Assembly: GCA_964425315.1 (NCBI GenBank)
Contig: CAYRNB010000103.1
Coordinates: forward strand, 1-9,313
DNA length: 9,313 nt
Reading direction: 5' to 3'
Source: Rhodoblastus sp964425315
GTDB taxonomy: Bacteria > Pseudomonadota > Alphaproteobacteria > Rhizobiales > Beijerinckiaceae
Under the pieces are notes generated by a model. It ran no database searches, had not been told where the DNA came from, and saw only the letters and a list, made by a program, of their open reading frames with translations. A program made the position numbers and the translations under genes. Position 1 is the first letter of the stretch, and the number at the start of each line of letters is the position of its first letter. Of this stretch, positions 1-6,398 are shown piece after piece.

Positions 1-2
1 AT

Positions 3-53
3 TGGCCGCACGGCGTGCCCGGCGACGTCGGCCTTTATCTGTCGTGGAAATGA
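3..53 (+). CDS. Possible C-terminal tail of an unidentified upstream gene (partial)
   Basis: The frame entering from the left edge encodes WPHGVPGDVGLYLSWK and stops with TGA at 51-53. Most of its codons end in G or C, as in the confirmed genes of this window, whereas the longer plus-strand frame that begins at base 2 gives a compositionally biased Arg-rich peptide overlapping the end of the next gene. I do not recognise the family from 16 residues. If real, the gene converges on the quinone oxidoreductase gene that ends at 136. The call rests only on codon use. Confidence 0.3.
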   Translation, partial: WPHGVPGDVGLYLSWK

Positions 54-109
54 AGGACGCCGGATTCGGCAATTCGTCGGCCCGACGGCGGTCAAGACGC
101 AGACGCCAA

Positions 110-127
110 GAGGATGAAATAATCCTC
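110..127. terminator. Small hairpin in convergent gap, possible weak terminator
   Basis: GAGGAT and ATCCTC form a perfect 6-bp inverted repeat around a 6-base loop, just after the stop of the minus-strand gene that ends at 136. No run of T follows on either strand, so it is at best a weak intrinsic terminator. The only support beyond the symmetry is its position between two probably convergent gene ends. Confidence 0.25.
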
Positions 128-135
128 AACTTAAT

Positions 136-1116
136 TCATTCTGGGATCGACAGCAGAATCTTGCCTTGCGCCTTTCTTTCTTTAAGGACATTCAACGCAT
201 TGGCGATTTCGGCCAGAGGATAAACGGCCTGAACGTGGGCGGAGAGCGCCCCTTGCGCCGCCCAGTCGAAAATCTGCGCCATGTTTTCGCGATGCGCCTG
301 CGGCTCGCGTTTGACGAATTCGCCCCAATAGACGCCGATGATGGCGCAGCCTTTGAGCAAAGTCAGATTGAGCGGGATTTTGGGAATTTCTCCCGAAGCG
401 AAACCAACCACGAGAAAACGCCCCTTCCAGGCCATGGCGCGCAGACCGGCTTCGCTGTAGGCGCCTCCGACAGCGTCATAGACACAGTCAACGCCTTTTC
501 CGTTCGTGCGGCGCTTCAGTCCGTCCTTGAGGTCTTCGACCGAATAATCGAGCCCCTCATGCGCGCCAAATTTTTCGGCGAAGCGCAGCTTTTCAGGACT
601 GGACGCGCAGGCGATCACATGCGCGCCCATGGCCGCGCCGATCTCGACAGCCGCCAGGCCGGCTCCGCCGGAAGCGCCCAAAACGGCAAGCGCTTCTCCT
701 CTTTGCAAATCCGCGCGCTGGCGCAAGGCGTAAAGCGTCGTGCCGTAAGTTATGAACAGGCCCGCGGCCCGATCGTCGCTCAAGGCGTCGGGAACGACCG
801 TCAGGCTTTGCGCCGGCAAAACGAGGCGCGAACGCGCGGCGCCGTAGGAGCAATAGCCGGCGACGCGCTGGCCCGGTTGGAAGCCCTCGACGCCTTCGCC
901 AAGCCCGATGATTCGGCCACAAAATTCGCCGCCCGGCGAAAATGGCAAGGCCGGCTTGAGTTGATATTTGTTCTCAATAATCAACGTGTCGAAAAAATTC
1001 AGGGCGACGCGGGATGGCGCGACCAATACTTCGCTCGGACCTGGCGCGGGATCGGGAAGTTCGCGCAAAACGAGGCGGTCCGGCGGGCCATAGTCTTCAC
1101 AAAGCGCAGCGATCAT
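136..1116 (-). CDS. Zinc-independent NADPH:quinone oxidoreductase-like protein (MDR superfamily)
   Basis: This 326-residue protein belongs to the medium-chain dehydrogenase/reductase superfamily, quinone oxidoreductase branch. The N-terminal GroES-like domain carries the family signature around residues 37-66 (VALNFFDTLI, then PFSPGGEFCG). The Rossmann domain has the nucleotide-binding loop LGASGGAG at 146-153, and the conserved GVYWG lies at 261-265. The cysteine ligand sets of zinc-dependent alcohol dehydrogenases are absent. Family members use NADPH to reduce quinones or activated enones in the cytoplasm; the physiological substrate cannot be read from sequence. The ATG at 1116 follows a GGAAAA ribosome-binding site at suitable spacing. 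The length is typical of the family. It is transcribed alone, divergently from the IalB-family gene. Confidence 0.9.
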   Translation of the reverse strand: MIAALCEDYGPPDRLVLRELPDPAPGPSEVLVAPSRVALNFFDTLIIENKYQLKPALPFSPGGEFCGRIIGLGEGVEGFQPGQRVAGYCSYGAARSRLVLPAQSLTVVPDALSDDRAAGLFITYGTTLYALRQRADLQRGEALAVLGASGGAGLAAVEIGAAMGAHVIACASSPEKLRFAEKFGAHEGLDYSVEDLKDGLKRRTNGKGVDCVYDAVGGAYSEAGLRAMAWKGRFLVVGFASGEIPKIPLNLTLLKGCAIIGVYWGEFVKREPQAHRENMAQIFDWAAQGALSAHVQAVYPLAEIANALNVLKERKAQGKILLSIPE

Positions 1117-1167
1117 AAGCTTTTCCAGTTATGAGAAGGGCGCGGCTTTTCCCGAAAGCTGGAACAG

Positions 1168-1197
1168 ACTATAAAATGGCGGCGCTGACCAAGCCAA
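1168..1197 (-). promoter_or_regulatory. Candidate sigma-70-type promoter for the quinone oxidoreductase gene
   Basis: On the minus strand, TTGGCT (1192-1197) and TATAGT (1168-1173) lie 18 bases apart. The -10 box matches TATAAT at five of six positions and the -35 box keeps TTG. Transcription from here would give a leader of roughly 40-45 bases before the ATG at 1116. This is pattern matching by eye only. Confidence 0.35.
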
Positions 1198-1320
1198 CTG
1201 TCCGATTTTCGCCCCTTTCGCCTCTTAAGGCCGTAACTTAGCTTCCCTGCCCGGCAGAATTACGCGCTATGATGCGATGGAAGCGATTCGTCCGACCACC
1301 ACTTACCCTTCGGTTGTTTC

Positions 1321-1971
1321 ATGAATCTTTCCAGCCCGATTCGCATTCGCACGCTTATGACTGGCTTGGCCTTGGCCGTCGCTTTAGCCGTTACGCCTTT
1401 CGGCGCAGCGCTCGCCCGACACGGCAAAGCGAAGGTCGAATCAAGCCATTCAAGAGGAAGAAAGGCGTCGACCAGACACAGAGGCCACGGCAAATCGAGG
1501 AAACACGGTGGCAAGTCCAAGGCTTCGAGCCACGGAAAGGCGACGCAAATAGGAACTTACGGCGACTGGGGCGCGTATAAAACGGACGGTAAGTCCAAGA
1601 CCTGTTATGCTCTGGCCGAGCCTCAAACCCGCGAACCGCGTTCGATGAAGCGCGGAGCGGCCTATATGTTCATTTCGGATCGGCCGGCGGAAAATGTCAG
1701 GAATGAAGTCTCCATCATCATGGGCTTTCCCATGAGGGACGGCGCCGAAGGCAAAGCCGAAATCGACCACACCAAATTTGACCTGATCGCCAAAGGCTCG
1801 AACGCCTGGATCAAGAATCCCGCCGAAGAGGGCCATCTGATCGAGGCGATGAAGAAGGGCAAGAAAATGATCGTTAAGGTGGCGAACAAAGGGGGCAGAT
1901 TCACCACTGACACCTATTCGCTGCATGGCGTAACTCAGGCGCTGGAAATGGCGGGCAAGGAATGCCGGTAA
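1321..1971 (+). CDS. Secreted invasion-associated locus B (IalB) family protein with basic linker
   Basis: The protein has 216 residues. Residues 1-32 look like a Sec signal peptide: basic start, hydrophobic core at about 12-27, and ALA before a probable cleavage site after residue 32. Residues 33-75 are a low-complexity linker of His, Lys, Arg, Ser and Gly with almost no acidic residues. Residues 76-216 match the IalB domain: GDWGAY at 81-86, KTCYAL at 93-98, a conserved RPAENVRNEVSIIMGFP block at 121-137, and AWIKN at 162-166. Cys95 and Cys215 are the only cysteines and could form a disulfide in the periplasm. IalB was named for erythrocyte invasion in Bartonella, but homologues are common in free-living alphaproteobacteria, so no invasion role is implied. 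The ATG at 1321 is the only sensible start, although no clear Shine-Dalgarno precedes it. The gene appears monocistronic. Confidence 0.85.
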   Translation: MNLSSPIRIRTLMTGLALAVALAVTPFGAALARHGKAKVESSHSRGRKASTRHRGHGKSRKHGGKSKASSHGKATQIGTYGDWGAYKTDGKSKTCYALAEPQTREPRSMKRGAAYMFISDRPAENVRNEVSIIMGFPMRDGAEGKAEIDHTKFDLIAKGSNAWIKNPAEEGHLIEAMKKGKKMIVKVANKGGRFTTDTYSLHGVTQALEMAGKECR

Positions 1972-2105
1972 GGCTGAAACGCGAGGCCGCAGCAACGTTC
2001 GACGCCGATTTTAGAGATGTATGATGGTTCCGATGGAGCCCAAGCCGGTTCTTGGCGCTCGGGACGAGCCAAGGGCGACGACTAGGTAGGCTAAAACCGG
2101 TTTAT

Positions 2106-2174
2106 CCTAAGGGGTTGCGCGTCGCTATGGGCTTCGATTAAAGTAACGCCCGAATTCCATTCCCCTAAGGTTGC
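2106..2174. repeat. Imperfect direct repeat CCTAAGG(GG)TTGC upstream of acs
   Basis: CCTAAGGGGTTGC at 2106-2118 recurs as CCTAAGGTTGC at 2164-2174, differing by a two-G insertion. Start-to-start spacing is 58 bases. Both copies lie upstream of the candidate acs promoter. They could be paired protein-binding sites or chance; no regulator is recognised. Confidence 0.35.
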
Positions 2175-2201
2175 AGGACCAAAGTGTGAGATCATTCCTG
2201 C

Positions 2202-2230
2202 TTGTAACGTTTCAGTTGAACAGTCAATAA
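2202..2230 (+). promoter_or_regulatory. Candidate acs promoter
   Basis: TTGTAA (2202-2207) and CAATAA (2225-2230) are separated by 17 bases in a locally AT-richer stretch, giving an approximate sigma-70-type arrangement about 75 bases before the acs start. Both boxes deviate from consensus. The perfect palindrome CAGCGCGCTG at 2247-2256 would lie just downstream of the transcription start, where an operator could act. Confidence 0.3.
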
Positions 2231-2293
2231 TGAACCGTCGATCATGCAGCGCGCTGTAAATGCCAAAAAAAGCAGCAGCGCCGGATTTCGTTT

Positions 2294-2302
2294 GGGAGGA
2301 AG
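2294..2302 (+). promoter_or_regulatory. Strong Shine-Dalgarno that sets the acs start
   Basis: GGGAGGAAG places the GGAGG core 5 bases before the ATG at 2305. The open frame extends upstream to an ATG at 2260, but this ribosome-binding site would then be inside the coding region, so 2305 is the preferred start. Confidence 0.85.
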
Positions 2303-2304
2303 TC

Positions 2305-4242
2305 ATGTCGGAGAAAGTCTACCCCGTTCCGGCGGAGTGGGAAAAGCGCGCCTTTATTGACGACGCCAAATACAAAGAAATGTATGCGCGCTCGGTTTCC
2401 GATCCGGAGGGCTTCTGGGCCGAACAGGGGAAACGCATCGATTGGATCAAGCCCTTCACCAAGGTCAAGGACACGTCCTACGATCCCCATAACGTCTCGA
2501 TCAAATGGTTCGAGGACGGGACGACCAATATCGCGATGAACTGCATCGACCGCCACCTCGCCACGCGCGGCGATCAGACGGCGATTATCTGGGAAGGCGA
2601 CAACCCCGCCGAATCCAAACACATCACTTATAAAGAGCTGCATGAACAAGTCTGCCGTTTCGCCAATGTGCTGAAAGCGAAGGGCGTCGGTAAGGGCGAC
2701 ACGGTCACCATTTATATGCCGATGATCCCCGAGGCGGCCTACGCCATGCTCGCCTGCGCGCGCATTGGCGCGCCCCATTCCGTTGTCTTTGGCGGCTTCT
2801 CCCCGGACTCCCTGGCCGGACGCATCGAAGGCTGCAAGTCCAAGGTTCTGATCACCGCCGACGAAGGCCTGCGCGGCGGGCGCAAAGTGCCCCTCAAAGC
2901 CAATGCCGATCAGGCGATCGAAAAAACCGGCGACATCGTCAAGACGCAGATCGTGGTCAAGCGCACCGGCGGCGATGTCGCCTGGAAAGAAGGTCGCGAT
3001 TGTTGGCTTCACGAAGAAGACGCAAAAGTTTCGGCCGACTGCCCGCCCACCGAGATGAACGCGGAAGATCCGCTGTTCATTCTCTATACCTCGGGTTCGA
3101 CCGGCGCGCCCAAGGGCGTCGTGCACACCACGGCGGGCTATCTCGTCTATGCGGCCCTGACGCACCAATATGTCTTCGACTATCATGACGGCGACATCTA
3201 TTGGTGCACCGCCGACGTCGGTTGGGTGACGGGTCATAGCTATATTGTCTATGGCCCGCTCTGCAACGGCGCGACCACCCTCATGTTCGAAGGCGTTCCG
3301 AATTACCCGAGCATTTCCCGGTTCTGGGAAGTCGTGGACAAGCACGGCGTCAACATCTTTTACACCGCGCCGACCGCCATACGCTCGCTGATGGGCGCCG
3401 GCGAAGAGCCGGTGAAAAAGACCTCGCGCAAGAGCTTGCGGCTGCTCGGCACGGTGGGCGAGCCGATCAATCCGGAAGCCTGGGAATGGTATTACCGCGT
3501 CGTCGGCGAAAATCGTTGCCCGATCGTCGATACCTGGTGGCAGACGGAAACGGGCGGCATCCTCATCACGCCGCTGCCCGGCGCGACCAAGCTGAAGCCC
3601 GGTTCGGCGACCCGTCCCTTCTTCGGCGTGCAGCCGGAGGTCGTGGACGCGTCCGGCAATATTATCGAAGGCCCGTGTGAAGGCAATCTCGTCATCGCCG
3701 ACGCCTGGCCGGGGCAGATGCGCACGGTCTATGGCGACCATGATCGGTTCCAGCAGACCTATTTCCAGACCTATCCGGGCAAATATTTCACCGGCGACGG
3801 ATGCCGCCGCGACGAGGACGGTTTCTACTGGATCACCGGCCGCGTCGACGACGTCATCAACGTTTCCGGTCACCGCATGGGTACGGCGGAAGTCGAAAGC
3901 GCTCTTGTCGCCCATCCGGCGGTCTCGGAAGCCGCCGTGGTCGGCTATCCGCACGACATCAAGGGCCAGGGCATCTACGCCTACATTACGGTGATGAGCG
4001 GCGTCGAGCCGACCGAGGCGCTTCGCAAGGAGCTTGTCGCCTGGGTGCGTAAGGAAATCGGCCCCATCGCCTCGCCCGACGTCATCCAGTTCGCTCCGGG
4101 CCTGCCGAAGACGCGTTCCGGCAAGATCATGCGCCGCATTCTGCGCAAGATCGCCGAAAACGAATTCGGATCGCTGGGCGACACCTCCACGCTCGCCGAC
4201 CCGACCGTGGTGGACGATCTGATCGCCAATCGCGGCGGCTGA
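2305..4242 (+). CDS. acs: Acetyl-CoA synthetase (AMP-forming)
   Basis: This cytoplasmic enzyme converts acetate, ATP and CoA to acetyl-CoA, AMP and pyrophosphate through an acetyl-adenylate, feeding acetate into central metabolism. From the ATG at 2305 it has 645 residues, close to the roughly 650 of the bacterial family. The order is an N-terminal ACAS segment, the AMP-binding core and a mobile C-terminal domain. Visible motifs are the phosphate loop YTSGSTGAPKG (261-271), WWQTETGG (411-418) with the tryptophan that limits the acyl pocket to acetate, YFTGD (494-498), GRVDDVINVSGHR (512-524) at the domain hinge, and PKTRSGK (601-607). Lys607 corresponds to the catalytic lysine that Pat-type acetyltransferases and sirtuin deacetylases control in other bacteria. 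It sits alone between a long leader and a strong terminator, so it is probably monocistronic. Confidence 0.97.
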   Translation: MSEKVYPVPAEWEKRAFIDDAKYKEMYARSVSDPEGFWAEQGKRIDWIKPFTKVKDTSYDPHNVSIKWFEDGTTNIAMNCIDRHLATRGDQTAIIWEGDNPAESKHITYKELHEQVCRFANVLKAKGVGKGDTVTIYMPMIPEAAYAMLACARIGAPHSVVFGGFSPDSLAGRIEGCKSKVLITADEGLRGGRKVPLKANADQAIEKTGDIVKTQIVVKRTGGDVAWKEGRDCWLHEEDAKVSADCPPTEMNAEDPLFILYTSGSTGAPKGVVHTTAGYLVYAALTHQYVFDYHDGDIYWCTADVGWVTGHSYIVYGPLCNGATTLMFEGVPNYPSISRFWEVVDKHGVNIFYTAPTAIRSLMGAGEEPVKKTSRKSLRLLGTVGEPINPEAWEWYYRVVGENRCPIVDTWWQTETGGILITPLPGATKLKPGSATRPFFGVQPEVVDASGNIIEGPCEGNLVIADAWPGQMRTVYGDHDRFQQTYFQTYPGKYFTGDGCRRDEDGFYWITGRVDDVINVSGHRMGTAEVESALVAHPAVSEAAVVGYPHDIKGQGIYAYITVMSGVEPTEALRKELVAWVRKEIGPIASPDVIQFAPGLPKTRSGKIMRRILRKIAENEFGSLGDTSTLADPTVVDDLIANRGG

Positions 4243-4266
4243 TCGGCCAAGCGAATCAATCAAAGG

Positions 4267-4301
4267 AAAAGCCGGACGATTTTCGTCCGGCTTTTCTTTT
4301 T
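4267..4301 (+). terminator. Rho-independent terminator of acs
   Basis: AAAAGCCGGACGA (4267-4279) pairs perfectly with TCGTCCGGCTTTT (4283-4295) around a 3-base TTT loop. A CTTTTT run follows to 4301. The stem of 13 pairs, 9 of them in the GC-rich core, lies about 25 bases after the acs stop. The A-run before the stem means it may also work on the opposite strand, but no minus-strand gene needs it. Confidence 0.93.
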
Positions 4302-4318
4302 CCGCACTGACGCTTGCG

Positions 4319-4332
4319 GTCTTTAGAAAGAC
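4319..4332. repeat. Short inverted repeat GTCTTT-AG-AAAGAC
   Basis: A 6-bp inverted repeat with a 2-base spacer lies in the gap between the acs terminator and the L,D-transpeptidase gene, about 140 bases before that gene. Its size and position would suit an operator, but nothing else supports this. No clear promoter could be picked in this gap. Confidence 0.25.
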
Positions 4333-4473
4333 GATCTTTACCAACCGGGCAGGTTTTGGCTGGAATGTGGCGCCGTGACGCTGATTTCAGCAACGTTTTC
4401 CCGACATTCTATGAAAATTCAGCGGAATTCTTCTGCTTGCTTGCGATTGATCGATTTTCGGAGTGCGCCGCCG

Positions 4474-5007
4474 ATGCGTAACCACAAAAGCCTCCGGTCC
4501 GCCGCGCTGCTCGGGGCCGCTCTATTGGGACTGTCAACTCTTCTCGGCGCCAGCGCGGAGGCGCATACGCGCATCGTCGCCTTCCGTTCTTCGTTTAACG
4601 CTGGGACAATCGTCATCAGCATGAGCAAGAGGAAGCTCTATTATGTCCTCAATGACGACAGAGCGATCCAATATCCGGTGGCGGTCGCCAAACCGGGCAA
4701 GGAATGGCTCGGCTATGCGACCGTCGAGGGAAAATATCTTCACCCCGCATGGTCGCCGCCGGCCGTCGTCAAGCGCGATCATCCCAGGATACCGAATCTG
4801 ATCAGGGGCGGTTCGCCGCACAACCCGATGGGCGTCGCCGCTATTGTTCTTTCCCGCCACCAGGTCGCCATTCACGGCACGACGCGACGCATGCGGGCCT
4901 CGGTCGGAACGCGCGCCTCCTACGGCTGCATTCGCATGTATAACGAGGATGTTTCCGACCTCTATCGTCGCGTCAGTATCGGTACGCCTGTCGTGATGGA
5001 GCGCTGA
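4474..5007 (+). CDS. Secreted L,D-transpeptidase (YkuD family)
   Basis: These enzymes act in the periplasm, making 3-3 cross-links in peptidoglycan or attaching proteins to it, with a cysteine nucleophile. From the ATG at 4474 the product has 177 residues: a signal peptide (about 1-28 or 1-30, core ALLGAALLGLSTLLGASA) and one YkuD domain from about residue 44. The catalytic region shows HGT at 134-136 and SYGCIRM at 149-155, making Cys152 the probable nucleophile; the usual SHGC is SYGC here. GGSPHNPMG at 112-120 is also typical of the family. The frame stays open upstream to a GTG at 4375, which would bury the signal peptide behind 33 residues. The 4474 ATG has GGAG 10 bases before it and is preferred. 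No substrate-recognition domain such as LysM is present. It is a single-gene unit. Confidence 0.88.
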   Translation: MRNHKSLRSAALLGAALLGLSTLLGASAEAHTRIVAFRSSFNAGTIVISMSKRKLYYVLNDDRAIQYPVAVAKPGKEWLGYATVEGKYLHPAWSPPAVVKRDHPRIPNLIRGGSPHNPMGVAAIVLSRHQVAIHGTTRRMRASVGTRASYGCIRMYNEDVSDLYRRVSIGTPVVMER

Positions 5008-5068
5008 TTTCCTCAAACCCTTCCGCCTAAGTCTATTGCCGGAGATTCGTCGGGTTCTCGGATTCGCG

Positions 5069-6001
5069 TCAGGGCGGCTGCAGAAATCCTAATGCGCCGT
5101 CCCGCTTCATCCGACGCGCAAGTTCATCGCGCAGGCTTTCGGGCGTTGCGCCGCGAGCGCGGAGATCCCGCAAGCAGGTCGAGGACTTGCTTTTCGATAA
5201 CTTGCGGCCGTCTTGGTCCAACACCAGTCGGTGATGATGATAGTCAGGCGTCCGCAATCCCAGCAGCGCCTGCAAGAGCCTGTGCAAACTGGTGGCCGCC
5301 TCGAGATCGGCGCCACGCGCGACATCCGTGACGCCCTGCGCGTGATCGTCGAGAACGCAAGCCAGATGATAGGAGGTCGGCGCGTCGCGGCGGCCGATCA
5401 GCGCGTCCCCCCAGGGCGCCGAGTCGGCCACGATGACTCGGCCTTCGTGGCCTTCATGGAATTCCCGATAGGTCATCGGCGCGCCAATTTCCGCCAAAGC
5501 CCTGGCCATGTCGAGGCGCAGGGAAAACGGCGCGGCGCCCTCAATTCGTTTGGCGCGTTCGGCCTCCGAAAGATCGCGGCACGTTCCTGGATAGACCGGC
5601 GAACCATCCGGGTCGCGCGGCCAATCGGTCCGAGCGGCGCATTTTTCCGCAATAGCAGCCCGCGAGCAGAAACAGGGATAAACCAGTCCGCGCCGCGTCA
5701 ATTCTCCCAGAGCCGCCCGGTGCTCGAACATATGTTGCGATTGGCGGAACGGAGGCTTTTCCCAATCTAGTCCGAGCCACGCCAGATCCTCGATCAGCGC
5801 CGCCTCGAAATGGGGGCGGCAGCGCTCCGAATCGATATCTTCGATGCGGAGGAGCAGGCGGCCGCAGCTTTCCCGCGCCAGCCGCTGATTGAACAAAGCC
5901 GAATAGGCGTGACCAAGATGGAGATAGCCATTGGGCGACGGGGCGAAACGGAAGACCCGCCGCGCGTCAAACCTGCTGGGCGCAGTTTGTTCCCTCGCCA
6001 T
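5069..6001 (-). CDS. gluQ: Glutamyl-Q tRNA(Asp) synthetase
   Basis: The 310-residue product is a truncated class I glutamyl-tRNA synthetase paralogue without an anticodon-binding domain. In E. coli (YadB) the enzyme activates glutamate and attaches it to queuosine 34 of tRNA(Asp), not to the tRNA 3' end. The HIGH-like motif is in FAPSPNGYLHLGHAYSA (19-35), RIEDID lies at 52-57, and KLSKSK at 267-272. Putative zinc ligands are Cys110, Cys112, Tyr137 and Cys141. The Cys112-Tyr137 interval is longer than the 11 residues of the E. coli site. The protein ends just after the KLSKSK region, as expected for GluQ and not for full-length GltX. Its ATG at 6001 lies 3 bases beyond the stop of the DUF1674 gene, so the two are probably cotranscribed. 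It converges on the L,D-transpeptidase gene with a gap of about 60 bases that shows no clear terminator. Confidence 0.93.
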   Translation of the reverse strand: MAREQTAPSRFDARRVFRFAPSPNGYLHLGHAYSALFNQRLARESCGRLLLRIEDIDSERCRPHFEAALIEDLAWLGLDWEKPPFRQSQHMFEHRAALGELTRRGLVYPCFCSRAAIAEKCAARTDWPRDPDGSPVYPGTCRDLSEAERAKRIEGAAPFSLRLDMARALAEIGAPMTYREFHEGHEGRVIVADSAPWGDALIGRRDAPTSYHLACVLDDHAQGVTDVARGADLEAATSLHRLLQALLGLRTPDYHHHRLVLDQDGRKLSKSKSSTCLRDLRARGATPESLRDELARRMKRDGALGFLQPP

Positions 6002-6004
6002 GCC

Positions 6005-6220
6005 TCAAAAATCGCTGGCTATGCCCTTGCGCTCCCAATCGCCGTAGCGAATCGGCTCCGGCCCGGCGGGGCCGTTGATCTCTGGCGGCGGGGCCGGCTG
6101 CGAAGCGGCGAGCCGTCGCCGCTCTGCCGCTTCCGCCAAAGCGCGCCGGGCTTCGGGGCTTAGGACCTTTCCTTCCCTGGCGCCCGCCTTAGGTGGATCG
6201 GCGCATTCCGAATTCGACAT
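6005..6220 (-). CDS. DUF1674 / SDHAF4-like protein, probable succinate dehydrogenase assembly factor
   Basis: This small 71-residue protein ends in the conserved block GPEPIRYGDWERKGIASDF (53-71), the hallmark of DUF1674 and of mitochondrial SDHAF4, which binds flavinylated SdhA and helps succinate dehydrogenase maturation. The bacterial role is inferred from that homology. The N-terminal half is a charged, Ala-rich helix-like stretch (about 20-40) followed by a Pro-rich segment, probably disordered; there is no signal peptide or membrane segment. The frame extends to a GTG at 6247, but the ATG at 6220 has GAGGA and GAGAG upstream and gives the usual family length. The stop precedes gluQ by 3 bases. 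It is divergent from rsmB. Confidence 0.85.
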   Translation of the reverse strand: MSNSECADPPKAGAREGKVLSPEARRALAEAAERRRLAASQPAPPPEINGPAGPEPIRYGDWERKGIASDF

Positions 6221-6398
6221 CTCAACTCTCGTCCTCAGTTCGCACACGCTTCGCAGGCGCCGGCTTTGCGGGGTCGTCGCGTCTTGCGGGCCCCGGTCGA
6301 GCGCATAGCTATGTCAGCGCCGCTATGGTAAACAAACTCAGGCAGATTCAAAACTGAAACCGCAATCTGCACGCAACTCCGACAAAATCACCGGGCGA
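6221..6398. promoter_or_regulatory. Divergent intergenic region between DUF1674-gluQ and rsmB
   Basis: These 178 bases must hold promoters for both directions. AT-richer sequence from about 6308 to 6390 is the likely site. I could not pick convincing -35/-10 pairs on either strand, and no strong Shine-Dalgarno precedes the rsmB ATG at 6399. Near-repeats AGCTATG and CGCTATGG lie around 6307-6326, of unknown meaning. Confidence 0.4.

Larger units (their letters stand above)
1972..2304. other. 333-base intergenic region upstream of acs
   Basis: No convincing gene lies here; an antisense open frame across part of it (about 2091-2306) has no recognisable protein features. The region is less GC-rich than the genes around it. 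It holds several short symmetric elements: a bulged hairpin CTTGGC...GCCAAG (2051-2073, no T-run), a palindrome AAACCGGTTT (2094-2103), an imperfect direct repeat (CCTAAGGGGTTGC at 2106-2118, CCTAAGGTTGC at 2164-2174), a promoter-like pair near 2202-2230, and a perfect palindrome CAGCGCGCTG (2247-2256). It is the likely control region of acs. Confidence 0.6.

Noticed and set aside
166..1134. Plus-strand open frame of 322 codons opposite the quinone oxidoreductase gene
   Set aside because: The minus strand encodes a full-length family member with its nucleotide-binding motif; the plus frame is its shadow.
2051..2073. Hairpin CTTGGC...GCCAAG as terminator of the IalB-family gene
   Set aside because: The stem is bulged and no T-run follows, so it does not fit an intrinsic terminator; it is listed only as part of the acs leader.
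2260..2304. Extended acs start at ATG 2260
   Set aside because: The strong GGAGG lies between this ATG and the one at 2305, and the extra residues are not typical of Acs N-termini.
2091..2306. Minus-strand open frame of 71 codons in the acs leader
   Set aside because: It starts inside the acs ribosome-binding region, has no recognised domain and shows no coding-type codon bias. It is more likely a chance frame in regulatory DNA.
2242..4344. Antisense open frame of 700 codons covering all of acs
   Set aside because: It is a mirror of the strongly biased acs codons in a GC-rich genome. The encoded sequence is Asp/Gly/Arg/Ala-rich without a recognisable domain, while the sense strand encodes an unmistakable Acs with a ribosome-binding site and terminator.
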